64,000 nucleotides of DNA from Leptasterias polaris (GCA_037783415.1 JAZGTN010000236.1:744001-808000), one strand, 5' to 3'; positions 13,001-28,000 are shown, numbered from the stretch's first letter. Program-made: numbers and translations. The notes: generated from the letters alone by a model not told the origin.

Positions 13001-16000
13001 AAGTTAGAAGAAAATCGATAACCGTCTTTTGCATCAGCAAGAGCTTCATTGTTTTGAATAATTAGTAAACTGGAGGGGTTAACTTGTCATTGGGTGAATG
13101 GGGCAGATTGAGTCTGAGATCCAGTGGGAACATTCAGAAATGAGTGGCTTGGCTCCGAATTGACTAACATTTGCATCCTCTTTGTGAAGACCCGGAGTTG
13201 TCTCGCTTCACCAAGGTCCGAAGGCGACAACGCTCTGCCAGTGAGATGGATATGTTGCGTAAGATGTCTCACAGCTTTGTGCCCTGGCGCAGGTCACTGA
13301 GTAGTGCCAACCTGCCGATTAACCCTGATGACCCACGCTGTCTTGAGAGTCTACAGCGAGGTATTGCTGCCAGTCCTGCCACGTAGTGTGCATGTACATG
13401 TCATCGATTGCGCCATAAACTGACATATGGGTTCAAAATCACTAAAAATTGCAAATTGTTGTTTGAACAGATTATTGATGTATTCATTACTTTTAACACT
13501 TCAACAAGTTTCAGGACCTAACACGTAATACAGGCACAATATTCTTCCTACTTCTGATTTCAGATTTGTTTACCATTGGGAAATATCAGAAAAACTGTGA
13601 TAAAATGCCTGAAAAGTTTGTTAAACCCTACACCATATGAACAATTAGGTCAGCCCTTTGCTCAAAAATATGTTCATACTTTTTTCCAAAGGAACCAATA
13701 TCTTGCCTGGTAATAGTTTTATAATTACACAATTAGCATGACCCATGTATCACTCTGAAGTGATATATGCATTGGTTTGTACTTAACACTCTACGTGCAC
13801 GTCTTGTTTTTCATTATCACAAAGTGAGGTACGTGTTTCGTATTTAATAACTCATTCAAACATTCAAACAGTTGCAAGATTGAAAACTCATTGTCAGTTC
13901 TGTACTAATGAAAAAGTCACCTTAATTGATTTTTTATTGTTGTTAAAAAATAGTAATCGGCTATGAAACAGGAGTTTGAAAAATAGTTCAGCAACTGCAA
14001 TTTTCTCCAAACACAGAATTTGGGCTGTAGTGCGCCATCTGTCAGTTTGTGGCGTGACCGACGATGTATAGTTCGAATGTGTGTGTGTGTGGGTGTGTGC
14101 GTATGTGGGTGTGAGTAGGTAACCACATTCAAACCGGGGACCTATAACAAAAGAGGACAATAGGTCCACGGTTGCTATCACAAAGGAAAGCATTGTGGTC
14201 CACGGTTGCTATCACAAAGAGTTGAACAAAGGAGGGTCCACGATTGCAGGCTGTTACACACTTGTGTGGGTGGGTTTGTGTAGGTAGGCATACCCAGAGC
14301 TGTGGGGACTTTTATACAATGGAACAAAAGGTCCCCACAACGTTTTCTTTGTTAAACTGGGTCCCCACACCAGATTCAATAGAAAAGGGAATAATAGAAC
14401 AACAATAGGAAGTCCCCACAAAGCTGTGTGCACCGGGAAGAGTATGTATGCTTGTTTGTAAGACAAAGCATGGACATGATTCACCCCTTCACCTAAATTT
14501 AATGGACCTTTATCCCCGGCAGCCATCTTTGTTTTATAGTCTGTGTTCAAGACTTTTTACATGCTAGGTGGCAGCAAAATTACACAAAGACGCCACACCC
14601 AGCAATGATCTGCCCATGTTTGAGCCATATTGGGAGTCATATTGCATGTTATATTGCATGTAAAGAAATGGTGTGCGTCTAATCCCTACAGGGCATGTTA
14701 ACACATGGGTAGCTTTACTCATAAAATGGCGTAACCAAGACTTATTATGGGTGTTGTCGCCAGGTGAATTGTGTCCATACTCTCTGATTAACACCATTTT
14801 GAGCGTGAGCTTGCATAATGGCGTGTCAAGGCCGAGCGGATATGAGCACTGGACCCAATTAAGCTCTGGTGTCTCTGATCAGCAGAGTGTGGGTTCGAGT
14901 CACGGTCATGACACTTGTGTCATTGAGCAAGATCCTTTACCATAATTGCTTTGTCCTTTGGATTGGACATTAAGCTAAGACTGGTAGTGCACGTTAAGAA
15001 CCCAGAACACTTATTGTGGAAGAGATGGGGTTAACCCCAGTGTTTCTGGTTCACATAGCAAGCACCCTTGTTTACAGGTTTGCTCAGGCTTGCCAGCTAA
15101 AGTGATTAAGTTCACTTAGGTATGAGGTATCCTTGGTTTCATTACCAGTAATATATAATAATAATAATAATGATAATAATAATAATGTTGGAATACTGTC
15201 ATGACTAAATCATTCTGTGGACCAATCCGTATCTAATCGTTGTAAATCGTTGAGGAAGACTCTTAATTCCCATAAGAAAGTTTTAAAAAGCAATGATTTT
15301 TCCATTCCTTTGTGTACAAAACCTTGCGCTGCCAGCACCCTAACAATGGTGGCGCAGCGTGCAGCATATGGATTAGTCTATACTTGGGGGTATAATTTAG
15401 TACAAATGTCAATTGCCTCCAGAGACTGAAGTGAAATTTTTGCAAATGTTGACCTAACCATTAATGATGTTTGGGCTAACTCAATGCATGAAAGTGGTGT
15501 TATGAGGACATTTGCATGTTTCATTAGCTCATTGTTTGTTTTAATAATTCACAAGTTTTTGTTGAAGTAACTGCACAATAATTAATTATTTGCACTGCAT
15601 GACCACTGTTGGGTAAACCACAACTAAACAAGCTGCAAAACCACACTGTTGCATGTCATAAGAATACACAAAATATTAAGAAATCACTTTGTGACTACAG
15701 TTACATGTATGCATTTTTGAAAACAAACATTAAGCAAGTTGAGTCAACTGCGGTGAACGCGGAATTCTGCACTTGCGGTCGCCATTCTGCATTATACAGG
15801 GTTAGTGCTAAATATCCGCACGAGCCGTGTAAGCACAAGTGTTTAGGAGCATGAAGTATGCACAGGCAGGTACAAGTAAAAAATTCCTTGCAAAACAGTG
15901 AAACACGCTTACGTTAACAATGGATTTCTTTGCATCAAAATAGGGTCACACTTTGCTGACTTGTTATAACATGTATAAAGATGTAGTAAGAATTCCGCAA

Positions 16001-19000
16001 AAACATTTTGTGTGAAGTTCCCCCTGTTGATTAGGATTACAAATTTGAGTCTCCAAAGATTGGAGATTGGAGATTCAAATTTGGAGACTCAACTTGGAGA
16101 TTCAAATTTGGAGACTCAACTTGGAGATTCAAATTTGGAGACTCAACTTGGAGATTCAAATTTGGAGACTCAACTTGGAGATTCAAATTTCCATAGTGTC
16201 CGTTTGTGAATGCTGATAAAATATTTCAAATCTGTTGAGTATTAAAGAATACTTGCCCATATTACAAATGAGATGAATCTCCTCATACTGCTTGTTCAAG
16301 TTACAACAGTTCAAATGTTAAACTGTGCAGGTATTTATTTTTTTGGCAATTTAGTTCTGGTCTTGTGAAAAAACAAATTCTGGTCCAGTAAACAACAGCT
16401 ACAAGCCCTGCGGTCTTGTAAACCCCCCCCCAAAAAAAATAAAAAATAAAAAATAAATAAAATAACAATAATAATAATAATTCAAGCCCTGGTGTTACAA
16501 TATCCATGAACCTGGCCCTTCACCAAAGCCCAAGTCATCAGTTGGGACACTGGCCTTAGTGTCACTATACAGCTTTAATATGAAACTTTGCCAAGTTGAA
16601 TTGATAACAATGACTTAAAGCTGAAAGTCAAACAAACAAAACGTTTTAAGTAAAACTATTTACATCTGATATGTATACTATAAAGATAATCGTTAAATCT
16701 CTACAAAACACCAATATGCATTGGGGGAGGGTACGCAACTTGGCTTGGGATATAATCTCCGTAGAAGTTTTTTTCCCCTGGAGATCTATCTCTGGACTTG
16801 GTGGGCAAATTTAAGCAAAGAGGCACCCATGGAATTACTGATTGTTTGATACTGGGAATGAATTGGTATGTATTGCACTGCATGAGTTCAGAATTTCCCT
16901 CGTATTCTGACAATAAGATACTTAGCATATAACAGTGTGATGACCTGGTCTTCAGTACATTGTAATGACCAGGTTGGTGGCTGGCTGCTGTTAATGGACC
17001 ACAATGCCAAAGGGGAGGTCCATTCCTTAGGCTGTTCAATTATTGCCTGAAACGTAAAAATATGCATATTTTCAAGATCCAGACTATGAGCATTGAAAAT
17101 TAACAATGCCATATATGGAGATACTTGGATTGGTTATGGGCTTTATGCTTAGCATTATGTTGGTTTCCAGCTACCTTAAATTGATACATTGTTTATGCAT
17201 TCACGCATACATGTGATCAGTCTTCAACCAATCAGAGTGCATGAACTCTTCAGTTAACAAACTACTGTACTGTACATTCATTCAGGTGAATCAATTTGGT
17301 TTTAACAAACAAGGAGTTTATCCCTAGTTTTGATGTTCTACATTAGATTTTTGCATTGTATACTCAATAATTTGAAAACAGATTTCCATTGAAGTTGACT
17401 AGAGAGATTTACATAAAGGAAGTTTTAAACAATCAATGTTTTGATAGAAAACTAGTTGGGTTTAGACTCTGCGTTTGTCCATGCTAGCATAAAGGTAAGA
17501 AAAGTATATTTAGTAATAAACCACAAAGAAAACTGACTGGCAAATTTTGATGCAACTTTGGGGTGAAAGAAGAAAAAAAGGCTCAAACATGATTTGAACC
17601 TGTGACCTCTGGATTAATGTGCCAGCACTCTAACAACTGAGCTATCTAGCCCTAATGTTGATGGTATCCCCATTTTGTCGATATTTGTGACAAAAAATGG
17701 ATATTGACAAAATAGCAGAGACTGCCAACATTAGGGCTAGAAATCTCAAATAATAAAATGCTGGCATGTTAATCCAGAGGTCTCAGTTCGAATCCTGTTC
17801 AAGTCAATTTTTGTGTGGATTAACTCCATGTTATTAGTAAATGATATTGAACCTTGGTGGGCTTGTTTGGTTTCAGGTTTGAGAGATCAGAATACCGCAG
17901 CAGAGTCTGGCTCCCATGAGAATACACCACGCAGTCAATCACCGAGTCTCCTCAGTATTGAGTCCTATATCAACTTACGATCAAGGTCACAGGTAAGTAT
18001 CAAATCCATCCAGGACCCAATGTCATTAAGCTGTTAAGCACAAATAACTGCTTAGCACAGAAAAGTATTGCTTAGCAGAAACGGTTACCAGCCAGCATGT
18101 TATAGATATGATTTGTGACTGGTTCCCTTCTATGTTTTGCTCAGCAGAATAGTTTGCTAAGCATATTTCTTTGCTTAACAGATTTATTAAATTGGGCCCA
18201 GGGCCCCAAATCATAAAACGACAGATAGGGGAGCTATTTTTGGGAATTATACCTTTGATGACACAAGCATGGAATTTGGTACACAGTCAGAGCACCTTTC
18301 TCTATGGTCAGAGTATGTCATGAGAAACATATTTGGCTATAGACCCATCGTGTATTTAAACTTTGAACAAATATAGGTAGAATAACAAGCATTTTTTTTA
18401 ATTTTCTCCGAAATGACTGGCATTAATTATTGAGATGTTTTTCTTGATGCAGCCGGAGAGTGAAATAAGAAGTGTTTTGTCAGTTAGTGAGACAAGCTCC
18501 TTGGAGGATCGGATGCAATCACCGCTGTCGAGTGCTTCACAGCCAAGTAAGTAGGCACCCATTTTAGGCATCTACAATCAGGGCCAAATTTCTTGAAGCC
18601 TGTAAGCTTTAAAATGTGCTAAGCACAGGAAAGTATTGCTTACCACAAAAAAACAAGGTTACCAGTCAAAATTACATAGTTTGCATTGTTTGTGACTGTT
18701 GCCCCCACTCAATTTTCTGCAAGAGAGATTTGAAAGCCTCCAATATCTCTCAAGACAGCTCTGGGAGATTCAGGCTTTGGATCGAGATGCCTGGCGTCAG
18801 TCTGTCCACAAGGGCACTGCAGAAGCAGATGTGAAGAGAGGTCAGCTTGCAGCAGAAAAGAGGGCATGAAAGAAATGCGCTGCAGAAACCCATACACTAC
18901 AGGCTTCTTTGTATGCCTCTGTACCAAGTGCACCAGGGACTGCCACTCATGCATCGAACTGCACAGTCACAGCAGACGATGTCAGGACACCACAAACATA

Positions 19001-22000
19001 CTCCAGGGGCGCATCTAGCATGGTCTCTCGAGACTGAGCTGCCAATGATGATGGCTGTGACTTTTGCCCCCACTCAATTTTCGCTTAGCAAAGAAAGTTG
19101 TCAAGCAGTTTTATCTTAACAGCTTAATGAAATTGAGCCCTGTCTAGTGTTGGACTGGAGTAGCTTTTCATCCTGCAATAAACTCACCAGGAAAAGTCCA
19201 CATCCAAAGAAGTGTCTCAACATCGAGCTCATGTCCATCAGGGCCCAATTGAGTAGAGCTTCTTTAAGCATAAACTTAACAAAGCACAAAAAAGCATGTC
19301 ATATAAACTATCTGTGAGTGAAATTCTGTTTATTTTTGCTTGGCAGAAAAATGTTCAGCACTATTTTCTGCTAGAGCAGCTCTACAAAGATATGCTCAAG
19401 CAGAAAATATTGCTCAACCTTTTTCTGAGCAGCAGATGGTACACAAGACCCTGATACTTTGGATGGTAATCTTATTCTGGAGATCATAATTCTGTTGTGC
19501 TTAGCTAGTTTTTGTGCTTAAAGGGAGTACCTTTGGTAATTACTCCAAAATTAATTCCATAAAAACTTACATGGTAAGAAGCACTGCAGCTGTTGATAAA
19601 GTGTATAACATTTTGAGAAACAAATCCCTTCAAAGGAATGTGGTTTTAGAGATAGGGATTCAAAAACATTTCAATCTGAGAAACATTTCTGCATGAAATT
19701 TTTCTCGGATTGTGTACTCCAATTGCGCCCCCTCTCTGTTAACAATTTACTCTATATTATGAACTTTGTTTTTCGTATAGGAACTCCAAAACGCCTCCTA
19801 CAGTTTTCCTTCAACAATACGAGTGACAGCAGTATAACAGACATGGAGTTCTCTGAACCGTCTCAGTCTGCCTCCATCATGCCTGATGTCGTCCCAGCCC
19901 TGTCCCCCACCTCCCAGTTCCATAGCACACCAGTCAGTAGAAGTGAGTTTACAGAGAAAAGTTTTGTAATATTACTGTTTGATTTTGTTAATGAATACAA
20001 AGATGTGTCAAAAGTAAATTGAAAACCAGACACACAGGGTTAAACCCTCACTCACTCATCCTTAAAGACGGCGTTGGTCCCAGGCACTCTGTACTCTGAT
20101 TGGTCGACCCAATTGTTCGATCCAGGGACTTCTTGGGTTTCCTCTTGGCCTTGCCCAGCAGGGAGATGGGGGGTTGACCTTGCCAGGAGTTGACAGTGAT
20201 GTCCAGTGCCTTCTTTGCTTGGGTGTTATTATCCAAGCTTACGACCTGGCTGAACGGGGCACGGCGCCGGCGAATATATAATTGCTTCTCACCACCCGGG
20301 AGTAAATGGGTACTTGCCAGGGTAGAGATTTTGGATGTGATAAGCAAACTGTGCGCCAATTTGGCTGTCGTTGCTGCATACTCCAAAGGAGCTGAGATGG
20401 TTTCAGAAATGCTTAAGGCCCAATAAACAGGGGTAGTGAAAGGCACTTTGGTGAAATAAACCAAAGGTACCAGTTTATCATACATAGTTTTCCATTTTGC
20501 TTTTGTTAAACTTTCACAGATTGTAATGGTTTTTGAAAACTAGATTTTTATTTAGTTTTTATTTAGTAAACCTTCGGGGGGAAAAAAGTAGTTATAATAT
20601 GGTTGCTTGTATCAGGGAATCGACGCAGCTCACGGCATATGCTGAGAATCCACCCAACCATGCTAGATGTTCCTGAGGCATCGGATCTTCACATTCACCT
20701 TCTGGACCTCTCGGCCAATCACATCACCGATCTCCAGAAGCTCGCTCTCGCTGAAGAGAAACTCCTGGAGCAGTTTGCTTTCCTTGAGAAGCTAGACTTG
20801 AGCAACAACTCACTGGATGAGTTTCCAGCCCACCTTGCTGAGGTTAGTTCCTGCTTTGTTTTGCATTTCATAGAAACCAGTCAACTTAGGGATGTCAGTA
20901 TCCGGCTATTGCTGGAATTCCAGCTTTTTCATATTTTTCCAAAAGAAATCTGACACTCTGTCTTTCATCAGGCTGGAAAGAAATTCCTTTACAGTGCATG
21001 CTCAGATTGATAGTCTAAAGCCGTGTTCCCATTGGACTTATTTTTGCTAAAGTACCGCGACTTTTCTGTAGAATGACAAAATTAAATCCAATGGGAACGC
21101 ATGGTAAACTGACCTCCCTGTCAACTTACCGCGGCCGTGATGTAAAACTAACAGGCCGAAGGAGGTCGCGGAAGACTTCCGCTCATCCACGGTAACTTAA
21201 CAGGGCCGCTAAAAAGTCCAATGGGAACGCTCCACGCTGTAAACCTACCGCGACCACGGTGTAAAACGCTATACAAACAACACCACTTCCTGTTTACGAC
21301 ACAACTATACACAGAGGGCGCGCGAAAATGGTATGGTTCCCTGTTTCATTTGCACTGATGGCCGTGTGGTATGTAGCGTGTGTACATGCAATACAAAAAT
21401 AACGCCTTTTCTATCTCGTCCATCCAGCGGCAGCAAGTTTTTGCTTTACTGTGGTTAGAAACATGGCAGATTTGATCAATTTTGTGAGGAGTTTAATTGG
21501 GCTAGATAAACGTGAAAATGTGGATGAATTCAGTGCGAGAAAACTACGTCACAGTCACGTCATATCCTGCATAGGTCAAAGGTGACTGTGCACAGCGCCC
21601 GCAATGTGTACATTCTGCCAGTTTCGAACAGCGAGTTAACTGTTCCATCGCGGAATTTAAGTCCAGGTGGGAACGCACGGTAGAATTACATCTAATCCAG
21701 TCACGGTAAGTTTCCGCGTGGCCGCGGAAGAAAAAGTCCAATGGGAACACGGCTTTAGTTATCAAACCTTAATAAAAGTGCTCAATGCAGTCGCTTAATG
21801 GCATTAGTATATTTCACCAACAGAGGATGTATGCTCCCATTTAATGTATGGCCAAGTGGCGTCAGGCGTTGAGCATTTCTCCGTTTGTTATTGGTGGATT
21901 TTGCCATACACCTGATTACATTTTCCATGCACGAATATAAAAATTGAATGGAATAACATTGATGTGCGCATCCATTAAGTGATCTCACTACTGAGTTGCG

Positions 22001-25000
22001 CGGTAATGACTAAGCGTTCTGGGATCTATTTCTATGGATTATGATCCGTGGTAGAGTTTAAACATCATCTTGGTAGTTGGTCGGGTTGGCGTAGTGGTTA
22101 CTTCCCTCGCCTTCCACTTCTAGGACCCTGGTTCGAATCCTGCCAGGCGAAAAGCCAGTTCACATCCTGTAATTGGCATCGGGTACCGCAAACAATTTAG
22201 TCTGTGAAAGATGAAATTATTTCAGGTGATATTTTTTGGGCGGTCAGGTTGCATAGTGATATCTTTCCTCGGCTTTCACCTCTAGGACCCCGGTTCAAAT
22301 CCCGCCAGGGGGCACTATATGGATTAGGCTTTCAGTCCCTACCTGATTGTGTTGGTTTTCCAGAGAATAATTCTCTGGGGTTTTCCTCCCACATCTAAAA
22401 CTGAAACTTTCTCTGTCTTTTCTCCATGGAGTACTTGGCTAGTATAGTGATAAAGTTTGCTTTCATGAAAGTCCTTGGCTTCACAACCAGAATGATTAAA
22501 TGAATTATTTAATAGATGAAAATTTAACCAATCATTCTCTCTGCAGTCGATGCCATCTCTTCAGCATCTAGACCTGAGAAACAATCAATTCCAGCTCCTT
22601 CCTGTGCATGTATTCAGTAATGAAAAGCTCCAAACGCTGGACATGTCTGGTAACAAGGTAAAGTACAATGAACTCTTCATAATTGTCCGAGTCTAACGAA
22701 AGATTGTGGGGATATTTCAAAAGTTTTCATATTGAACAAGTTATGAAATATCTCTCTGTCTTAATTTTTTTTTCTTTTCAGTTGAGAACTTTTGTCACAT
22801 TGTCTGTAAGCCATTTTGAGATATGGTGGACTGATTACTAAGCCACTATAGATAGTTCCCAGTAGACGCCATCTTTACGGGCAAATCGCATTTTGGCTTG
22901 CAGGTGCGTCAAGCGCTCAAATTATTAACGCAGCTGCGTCATTCACTAACGAATCATGCAATGAGTTTTGTGAAATGTGCGCGTGCTGCACGCCGTTCTC
23001 ACGCGTAATGCATGACTGTGTGTTCCAAATTGCCCGTAAAGATGGCCGACTTACGTCATACTGCAACCTATCTATTTGGTTTGGTTAAATTTGTCTGTAT
23101 ACACGCAAACCAAACAGCACTCCTATATTGTCCACCATATCGCAAAAAAGGCTAATACTGTTTTCAAGAAATCATTAAAGTTATGCTCAAATATTTGCCT
23201 TTAAACTGACAGCAGCCTAAAGTAGTTGCAAAGTTTCAGGGGTCAATGTCATAAAGCTGTTCATTGCTTACTGTAGCAGTATACTTCCTCGGGCCACATT
23301 CAAACACTCCTCACCATGGTTGTATTGCACAATTAAACTATGGCCACGTGATCTCCTCTCGACCAATCAGAATTGATAAACAGTCACAGGTATTCATGAA
23401 TAGAAGTTTATAACGGTGAAACAGTTTGTTAGATGACTAAACACTGAAGTGGTGATACATGTGGTCTGAGGTTCACATCCTGTTTTTGTTCCCTATACAG
23501 CTTGGCAGCATTAGTGAGGAACCACTGGAAGTTTCCTACTCACTGATTGATCTGAATTTGAGCAACAACCAATTACAGCAGTTTCCAATCTGGCTTGGAC
23601 GCTACGCACCTGCGCTGGTCACTCTGTCACTAGCAAGGTGGGTTTTTCTCCCAACTCTTGTTCTGTTTCTCAAAACCCTTGTTCTGTTTCTCAAAACCCT
23701 TGTTCTGTTTCTCACAACTCTTGTTCTGTTTCTCACAACTCTTGTTCTGTTTCTCACAACTCTTGTTCTGTTTCTCACAACTCTTGTTCTGTTTCTCACA
23801 ACTCTTGTTCTGTTTCTCAAAACCCTAGTTCTGTTTCTCAAAACCCTTGTTCTGTTTCTTAAAACCCTTGTTCTGTTTCTCAAAATCCTTGTTCTGTTTC
23901 TCAAAATCCTTGTTCTGTTTCTCAAAACCATTGTTCTGTTTCTCAAAACCCTTGTTCTGTTTCTCAAAACCATTGTTCTGTTTCTCAAAACCATTGTTCT
24001 GTTTCTCAAAATCCTTGTTCTGTTTCTCAAAATCCTTGTTCTGTTTCTCAAAACCCTTGTTCTGTTTCTCAAAACCCTTGTTCTGTTTCTCAAAACCCTT
24101 GTTCTGTTTCTCAACATGGCGAACGAATAACACAGTGAACTGTCAACTCTCCCGATCTTTTGGAAATATCTATTGGAAATATCTGTATATTGCGCGATTT
24201 TGATCATCCTAAGTCACCATGATGAAAGAAGCTGGAAGAACGACGCTACCACGGAAGGTTAAAGAAGACGGAAAGGGGAATTTGAAGCCAAAACCACATG
24301 ATGTCAACTCTCCGTCTTCCAAGGCTTCCCCGCAAGGCAAAGCTCAACGGACTGATGCGACCAAACCCGCCAACACTCCAGGGCCCAGTACTCGTCCCAA
24401 GACCGCCTCGGCAGCAGCAGGCCCATCGACAGTGGGTACACCCATCAGGTACCTGCCGCCTGATGACATTCCGAGCGATCTTCATGACAAAGAGGATGAC
24501 GTAACTACAGCAGCAGGAATTGCACGATACTTCAAAGAGGCAACAAAGAACTTTGAACGTATGATAAAGAAAGCAGTGGAATCTCTCGTCGAAAACATCA
24601 TGCTGGTCGAGACAAAGCTAGGATCGGCAATAGAATTTGAAAGTCAGAGAGTGACGGAGGTTGAGGAGAAGAATAGACAGCTGGAAAAGAGAATGAGTAA
24701 GCTTGAAAAGGAAGCTCAAGCGTTGCGACTGGAAACAACGAAGCAAACCTCAGCAATCAACAAGAGCGAGCGATTCTCAAGGCGGAACAACGTACGCATC
24801 GTTGGAATCCCGGAGCCTACCATCGGCAAAGAGGACTGCGTAGCTCTCGTAGAAAACATCGCGCAGGTCAAATTCGGGCTCGACATCAAGGTTGAAAGAG
24901 CGCATCGAGACGGGAAGTCATCACAAGGTCGCCCAAGGCACATCTTGCTCAAAACCCTCTCGTATCGTCAGAAAATTGATCTCATGAGGAACCAGCGTGA

Positions 25001-28000
25001 GAAGTTAGCGGATGAAAATTATTATATGACTGACGACCTCACCTACGAAGATCTCATCGAGAAGAGAAAATGGAATACATCTGTTCAGGAACTGTATAGG
25101 AACAACGTGAAACTCCATTTCTCCGGTGGTAAATGGCGAAACCAAGCTGGAGTCCCCTACATCTTCAAACCAACCAGTAACGCCAAGTAAGACTGTGGAA
25201 TGAATGCATGTTTTTTTGTTGTTGTATGTATTTTACACACTCGATTGCTATGTAATGATGAATTTCTTCTTTCTGTGTACTTTTCATATTCTCTCTCCTT
25301 TATCACTCTATTTACTTTTGACGTAAATGATGTAAATAATAATGTTGATGTCTGATAAGAAGACCATATATCTTGTTTTTATTAATACGGAGAGTTGATA
25401 TGGGACATACTGTTATTTCACTTATAAATTGTATTAAAATGTACCCATGTACCTCAGCTGGTACACCCTCTTTGACTTGCATCTTTCTTTTTCTATTCCC
25501 TCCTTTGTTGGTAATATTAATCTCACTGTTGCATGATACTTGTCAGATCATGGACGACATAGGTACAATACTATATGATGGTTGATGATGAAGAGATAAA
25601 CCCAAGTATACACGATGCCATAGCTTGTAAATATTACCTTCCTCATGAATTTAATTCTAATTTTTTGAATCATAAACAGTCATTCAGCCTATTTCATACT
25701 AATGCTCGTAGTCTTGCCAAAAACCATGAACATTTAAGCCTTCTTTTATCTTCTCTTACTATACAATTTTCAGTTATAGGTATTACTGAAACTTGGTTGA
25801 GTGACAACTCTCCACCTATATATAATATCAATGATTATTCACTTGTACGTTCTGATAGACAATCTGGTAGAGGTGGTGGAGTTGCGATGTATATATCTAA
25901 TTTGTTGTCGTATAAAATAAGACCAGATCTTACCTTTAACAATAATTTCATTGACTCAAAAAGTGTAGAAATTAACTTGCATAATACAAAAAATGTTATT
26001 GTTTGTACGGTCTATCGGCCTCCAAATACGAGCGTCGATATATTTTTGGAAGATTTAAACATTTTATTAGAACGGATAAATCATGAAAATAAAGATGTAT
26101 ACTTGATGGGTGATTTTAATATAGACCTGTTGAACTCGAATAATAATTATTTTAATACTTTTGTGAATATTTTGCAAGCGAATTCTTTCACTGGAGCCAT
26201 TGATAAACCTACAAGAATTACGCAGAATACATCAACTTTAATAGATAATATTTTTACGAATGTTGTTACTGAACATATGAATGCTGGTCTAGTTTACAGT
26301 GAAATATCTGATCACATTCCTATATTTCTTATTTGTAATAATGATCTCATGTCCCGTACAAAACAAAAGGAAATATCAATGTCTCGTAAATTTAAAGCAG
26401 AAAATATATTATCTTTAAATAATGATTTAATGATGGAAACATGGAATGATGTACTATCTTGTCGTGAAACTGATACTGCATATGAACTATTTTGGAATAT
26501 ATTTTCAGCCCACTTTGATAGATGTATTCCAAAGACTAAACAAAATAAAAATAAAAGAAAACCACAAAATCCATGGATAACGAAGGGAATTTTTCGTTCA
26601 ATTAAGAAACGAAATTTATTGTACAAACGTAGTCTCCGTGATCCAAGTAACGAGAATAAATACGAATATAAATGTTATAGGAATAAATTAACAACAATAA
26701 TTAGACTATCTCGTAAAATGTACTATGTAAAAGAATTTGAAAATGCTAACGGCAATATGGCATCTACCTGGAAAGTCATAAAAGAAACTCTTCGAAAGCA
26801 AAAGACCAAGTCAAACATTAATATTAACAATGATGGTCAGACAATTTCAGACTCTAAAGATATAGCAGATTGTTTTAATAAGTATTTCGTAAATGTAGGC
26901 CCTATTCAGGCATCGAAAATAAATTCCAATGGTTTAGATTATTTACAATTCCTTTCAAACCCATGTGATAAATCGTTTTTCTTTATGCCTACAAACTGTG
27001 TTGAAATTTTGAATATTATCAATTCATTGAAAATAAGTTATTCTTGTGGTCATGATGAGATGAGTACGCACTTTTTAAAACAAATAGCAGGAAGTATTGT
27101 AACGCCTCTAGTACACATTTGTAATTTATCACTTACAACAGGAGTCTTTCCGGACTCACTGAAAATAGCAAAAGTAATTCCAATATACAAAAAAGACGAC
27201 TCTTCTCTAGTTTCAAATTACCGACCTGTTTCTATCTTACCAAGTATTTCTAAAGTCTTAGAAAGACTGACTTATAATAGACTGTATGATTTTCTAACAA
27301 AAAATGAACTATTGTACGAAAATCAATATGGTTTTAGAAAATTTCATTCAACGGAGTTAGCATTGTTACAATTATTTGATAGAGTGTCAGATGCCTTAGC
27401 TGATCATAAGCATGTTATTGGAGTATTCATGGATCTGAGCAAGGCATTTGACACTCTTGACCATACAATACTTATACGTAAATTGGAATACTATGGATTG
27501 AGGGGTGTTGCTATACAATGGTTTAAAAATTATTTAACAAATAGAAAACAATATGTATGTTATGATTCAAATGAATCAGAATTATTATCTATAACGTGTG
27601 GAGTGCCACAAGGGTCAATCCTCGGCCCTTTGTTATTTCTGATATATGTAAATGATATTTATAATTCATCAAATGCACTTCAATATATTTTATTTGCTGA
27701 TGACACCAATGCATTTTGTTCCAATTCAGATTTTCGGATCCTTTTAAGAAATATTAACGCTGAATTACCAAAATTATCAAAATGGTTTAGAAGTAATAAA
27801 CTGTCTCTTAATTTAAAGAAAACAAACTATATATACTTTCAGAACAGGAAAAATAATGATATTCCTGACATTGAAATTACTTTGGATGGTGAATTATTGG
27901 AAAAAAAGGATAGCACAAAATTCCTTGGTGTTTTGATCAATGAAAATCTGAGATGGAATAATCATGTGCAATATATTTCTAATATTATTTCACGTAATAT

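Larger units (their letters stand above)
13361..17876. other. Intron 12: repeats only, no exon seen
   Basis: A 4.5-kb intron. A TG-repeat lies near 14078-14120, and a 23-base block (GGTCCACGGTTGCTATCACA) is tandemly doubled at 14163-14217. SINE-A is at 14822-15187, a 27-bp minisatellite at 16060-16192, an A/C-rich stretch at 16425-16485, and a tRNA-derived inverted pair at 17565-17815. Between them I recognise nothing; small ORFs here have no resemblance to known proteins. Confidence 0.6.

Noticed and set aside
20048..20485. 145-codon minus-strand ORF
   Set aside because: It coincides with a GC-richer dispersed repeat, has an overlapping ORF on the other strand and resembles no known protein.
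22078..22150. Functional tRNA gene
   Set aside because: Same reasoning: it is the head of a SINE found in at least three places in the window.
23459..24207. Long ORFs on both strands over the 21-bp repeat (223, 201, 118 and 102 codons)
   Set aside because: They are translations of a 21-base tandem repeat (7-residue periods). Only 23501-23637 is real coding sequence, as exon 18.
26312..26626. 104-codon minus-strand ORF
   Set aside because: Antisense shadow of the intact LINE ORF2.
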